Below, one piece after another: positions 63,797 to 64,000 of a stretch of DNA of 64,000 nucleotides. The position numbers and the translations under genes are program-made. Under the pieces are notes generated by a model. That model was not told where the DNA came from. It did no database searches and was given only the letters and a program-made list of their open reading frames with translations. How positions within the stretch are numbered: the stretch's first letter is position 1; every line of letters starts with the position of its first letter. The stretch is from NCBI RefSeq assembly GCF_000016525.1, contig NC_009515.1:1638501-1702500 (forward strand), written 5' to 3'. This DNA is from Methanobrevibacter smithii ATCC 35061 (lineage in GTDB: Archaea > Methanobacteriota > Methanobacteria > Methanobacteriales > Methanobacteriaceae).

Positions 63797-63966
63797 AGAA
63801 AGAAGATGAGGAACATATTATATTAAGGTGGCAGTTGATGTGGTTTAGAATAAGTTTATTTGCAGATGAGTTTGTTAAGTTTGCTGAAAAGGTACGTATG
63901 AGGTGTGGTGTTCCTGAACCAAGTCAAAGACAACCAGTCCGGAATAAAAAGGAGATCCAAAAATGA
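63793..63966 (+). CDS. 57-residue unknown protein
   Basis: ATG 63793 to TGA 63964-63966: EDEEHIILRWQLMWFRISLFADEFVKFAEKVRMRCGV, then a polar basic tail. Overlaps the previous and next genes by ATGA. No family recognised. Confidence 0.55.
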   Translation: MKKEDEEHIILRWQLMWFRISLFADEFVKFAEKVRMRCGVPEPSQRQPVRNKKEIQK

Positions 63967-64000
63967 GTTGTAATGATATACTTGAAAAATTAGAAAAAGA
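63963..64000 (+). CDS. Start of a further operon gene (cut by window edge)
   Basis: ATG 63963 overlaps the previous stop (ATGA), with AAGGAGATC as ribosome-binding site. Only SCNDILEKLEK is visible before the window ends. Confidence 0.5.
   Translation, partial: MSCNDILEKLEK

Overview
The window is AT-rich archaeal DNA from a Methanobrevibacter-type methanogen (Methanobacteriales), most likely Methanobrevibacter smithii or a close relative. The support is threefold. Core genes are archaeal: ribosomal protein L37Ae, RNA polymerase subunit P, prefoldin beta, a KEOPS Pcc1-like protein, deoxyhypusine synthase and archaeal riboflavin synthase. A methanofuran biosynthesis enzyme (MfnB) is present. 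There are also giant adhesin-like proteins and an insertion sequence with the architecture remembered for ISM1 of M. smithii (29-bp inverted repeats, 8-bp target duplication).

Layout. 1-13,050: three adhesin-like surface protein genes in a row, one cut by the window edge, with a broken IS630-type element between the second and third. 13,200-27,700: a cell-surface glycopolymer locus. It holds a two-gene ABC exporter, two large proteins joining family-2 glycosyltransferase and CDP-glycerol glycerophosphotransferase (TagF-like) domains, an FkbM-type methyltransferase, two tandem small methyltransferases, a hexapeptide acyltransferase, a decayed glycosyltransferase and an intact ISM1-like element. 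27,800-29,500: tRNA-Leu(GAG), a DUF167 protein and galU. 29,700-32,300: a leftward operon of an Fe-S aldo/keto reductase, a 69-residue four-cysteine protein and a radical SAM/SPASM enzyme. 32,600-36,750: modABC for molybdate, with a frameshifted modC end, and a frameshifted UDP-glucose dehydrogenase. 36,900-54,800: mostly housekeeping genes. These include a CBS/HTH regulator, deoxyhypusine synthase, pyrF, cbiMNQO (cobalt uptake), ribC, glycosyltransferases, a LutA/LutB-like Fe-S pair, mfnB, guaB, an information-processing operon (L37Ae to DUF3194), a HisA-related protein and a cation efflux transporter.

54,800-64,000: an integrated element, probably a provirus, starting at a tyrosine recombinase. 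Near the integrase is a cargo zone: a three-gene cassette whose last product looks like a HEPN protein, a ribbon-helix-helix protein, two tiny leftward ORFs with strong ribosome-binding sites, a short RhuM-like protein and an AAA ATPase. An AbrB-like regulator on the minus strand has a perfect 13-bp dyad over its promoter. From 60,475 a tightly overlapping rightward operon runs to the window end: many small unknown proteins, an ERF-family annealing protein, a SWIM zinc-finger protein and two ribbon-helix-helix/coiled-coil proteins. It is interrupted at 63,400-63,550 by two identical 20-bp palindromes around a 38-nt alternating pyrimidine-purine tract.

How the parts fit: the surface genes (adhesins, exporter, TagF-like enzymes, galU, ugd) point to cell-envelope decoration that varies between strains, and the decayed glycosyltransferase and two insertion sequences show this stretch is still being rearranged. 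The right end is mobile and carries the least understood genes. Four frameshift sites, two in the IS630 transposase and one each in modC and ugd, all fall in runs of the same base. They could be real mutations or sequence errors.
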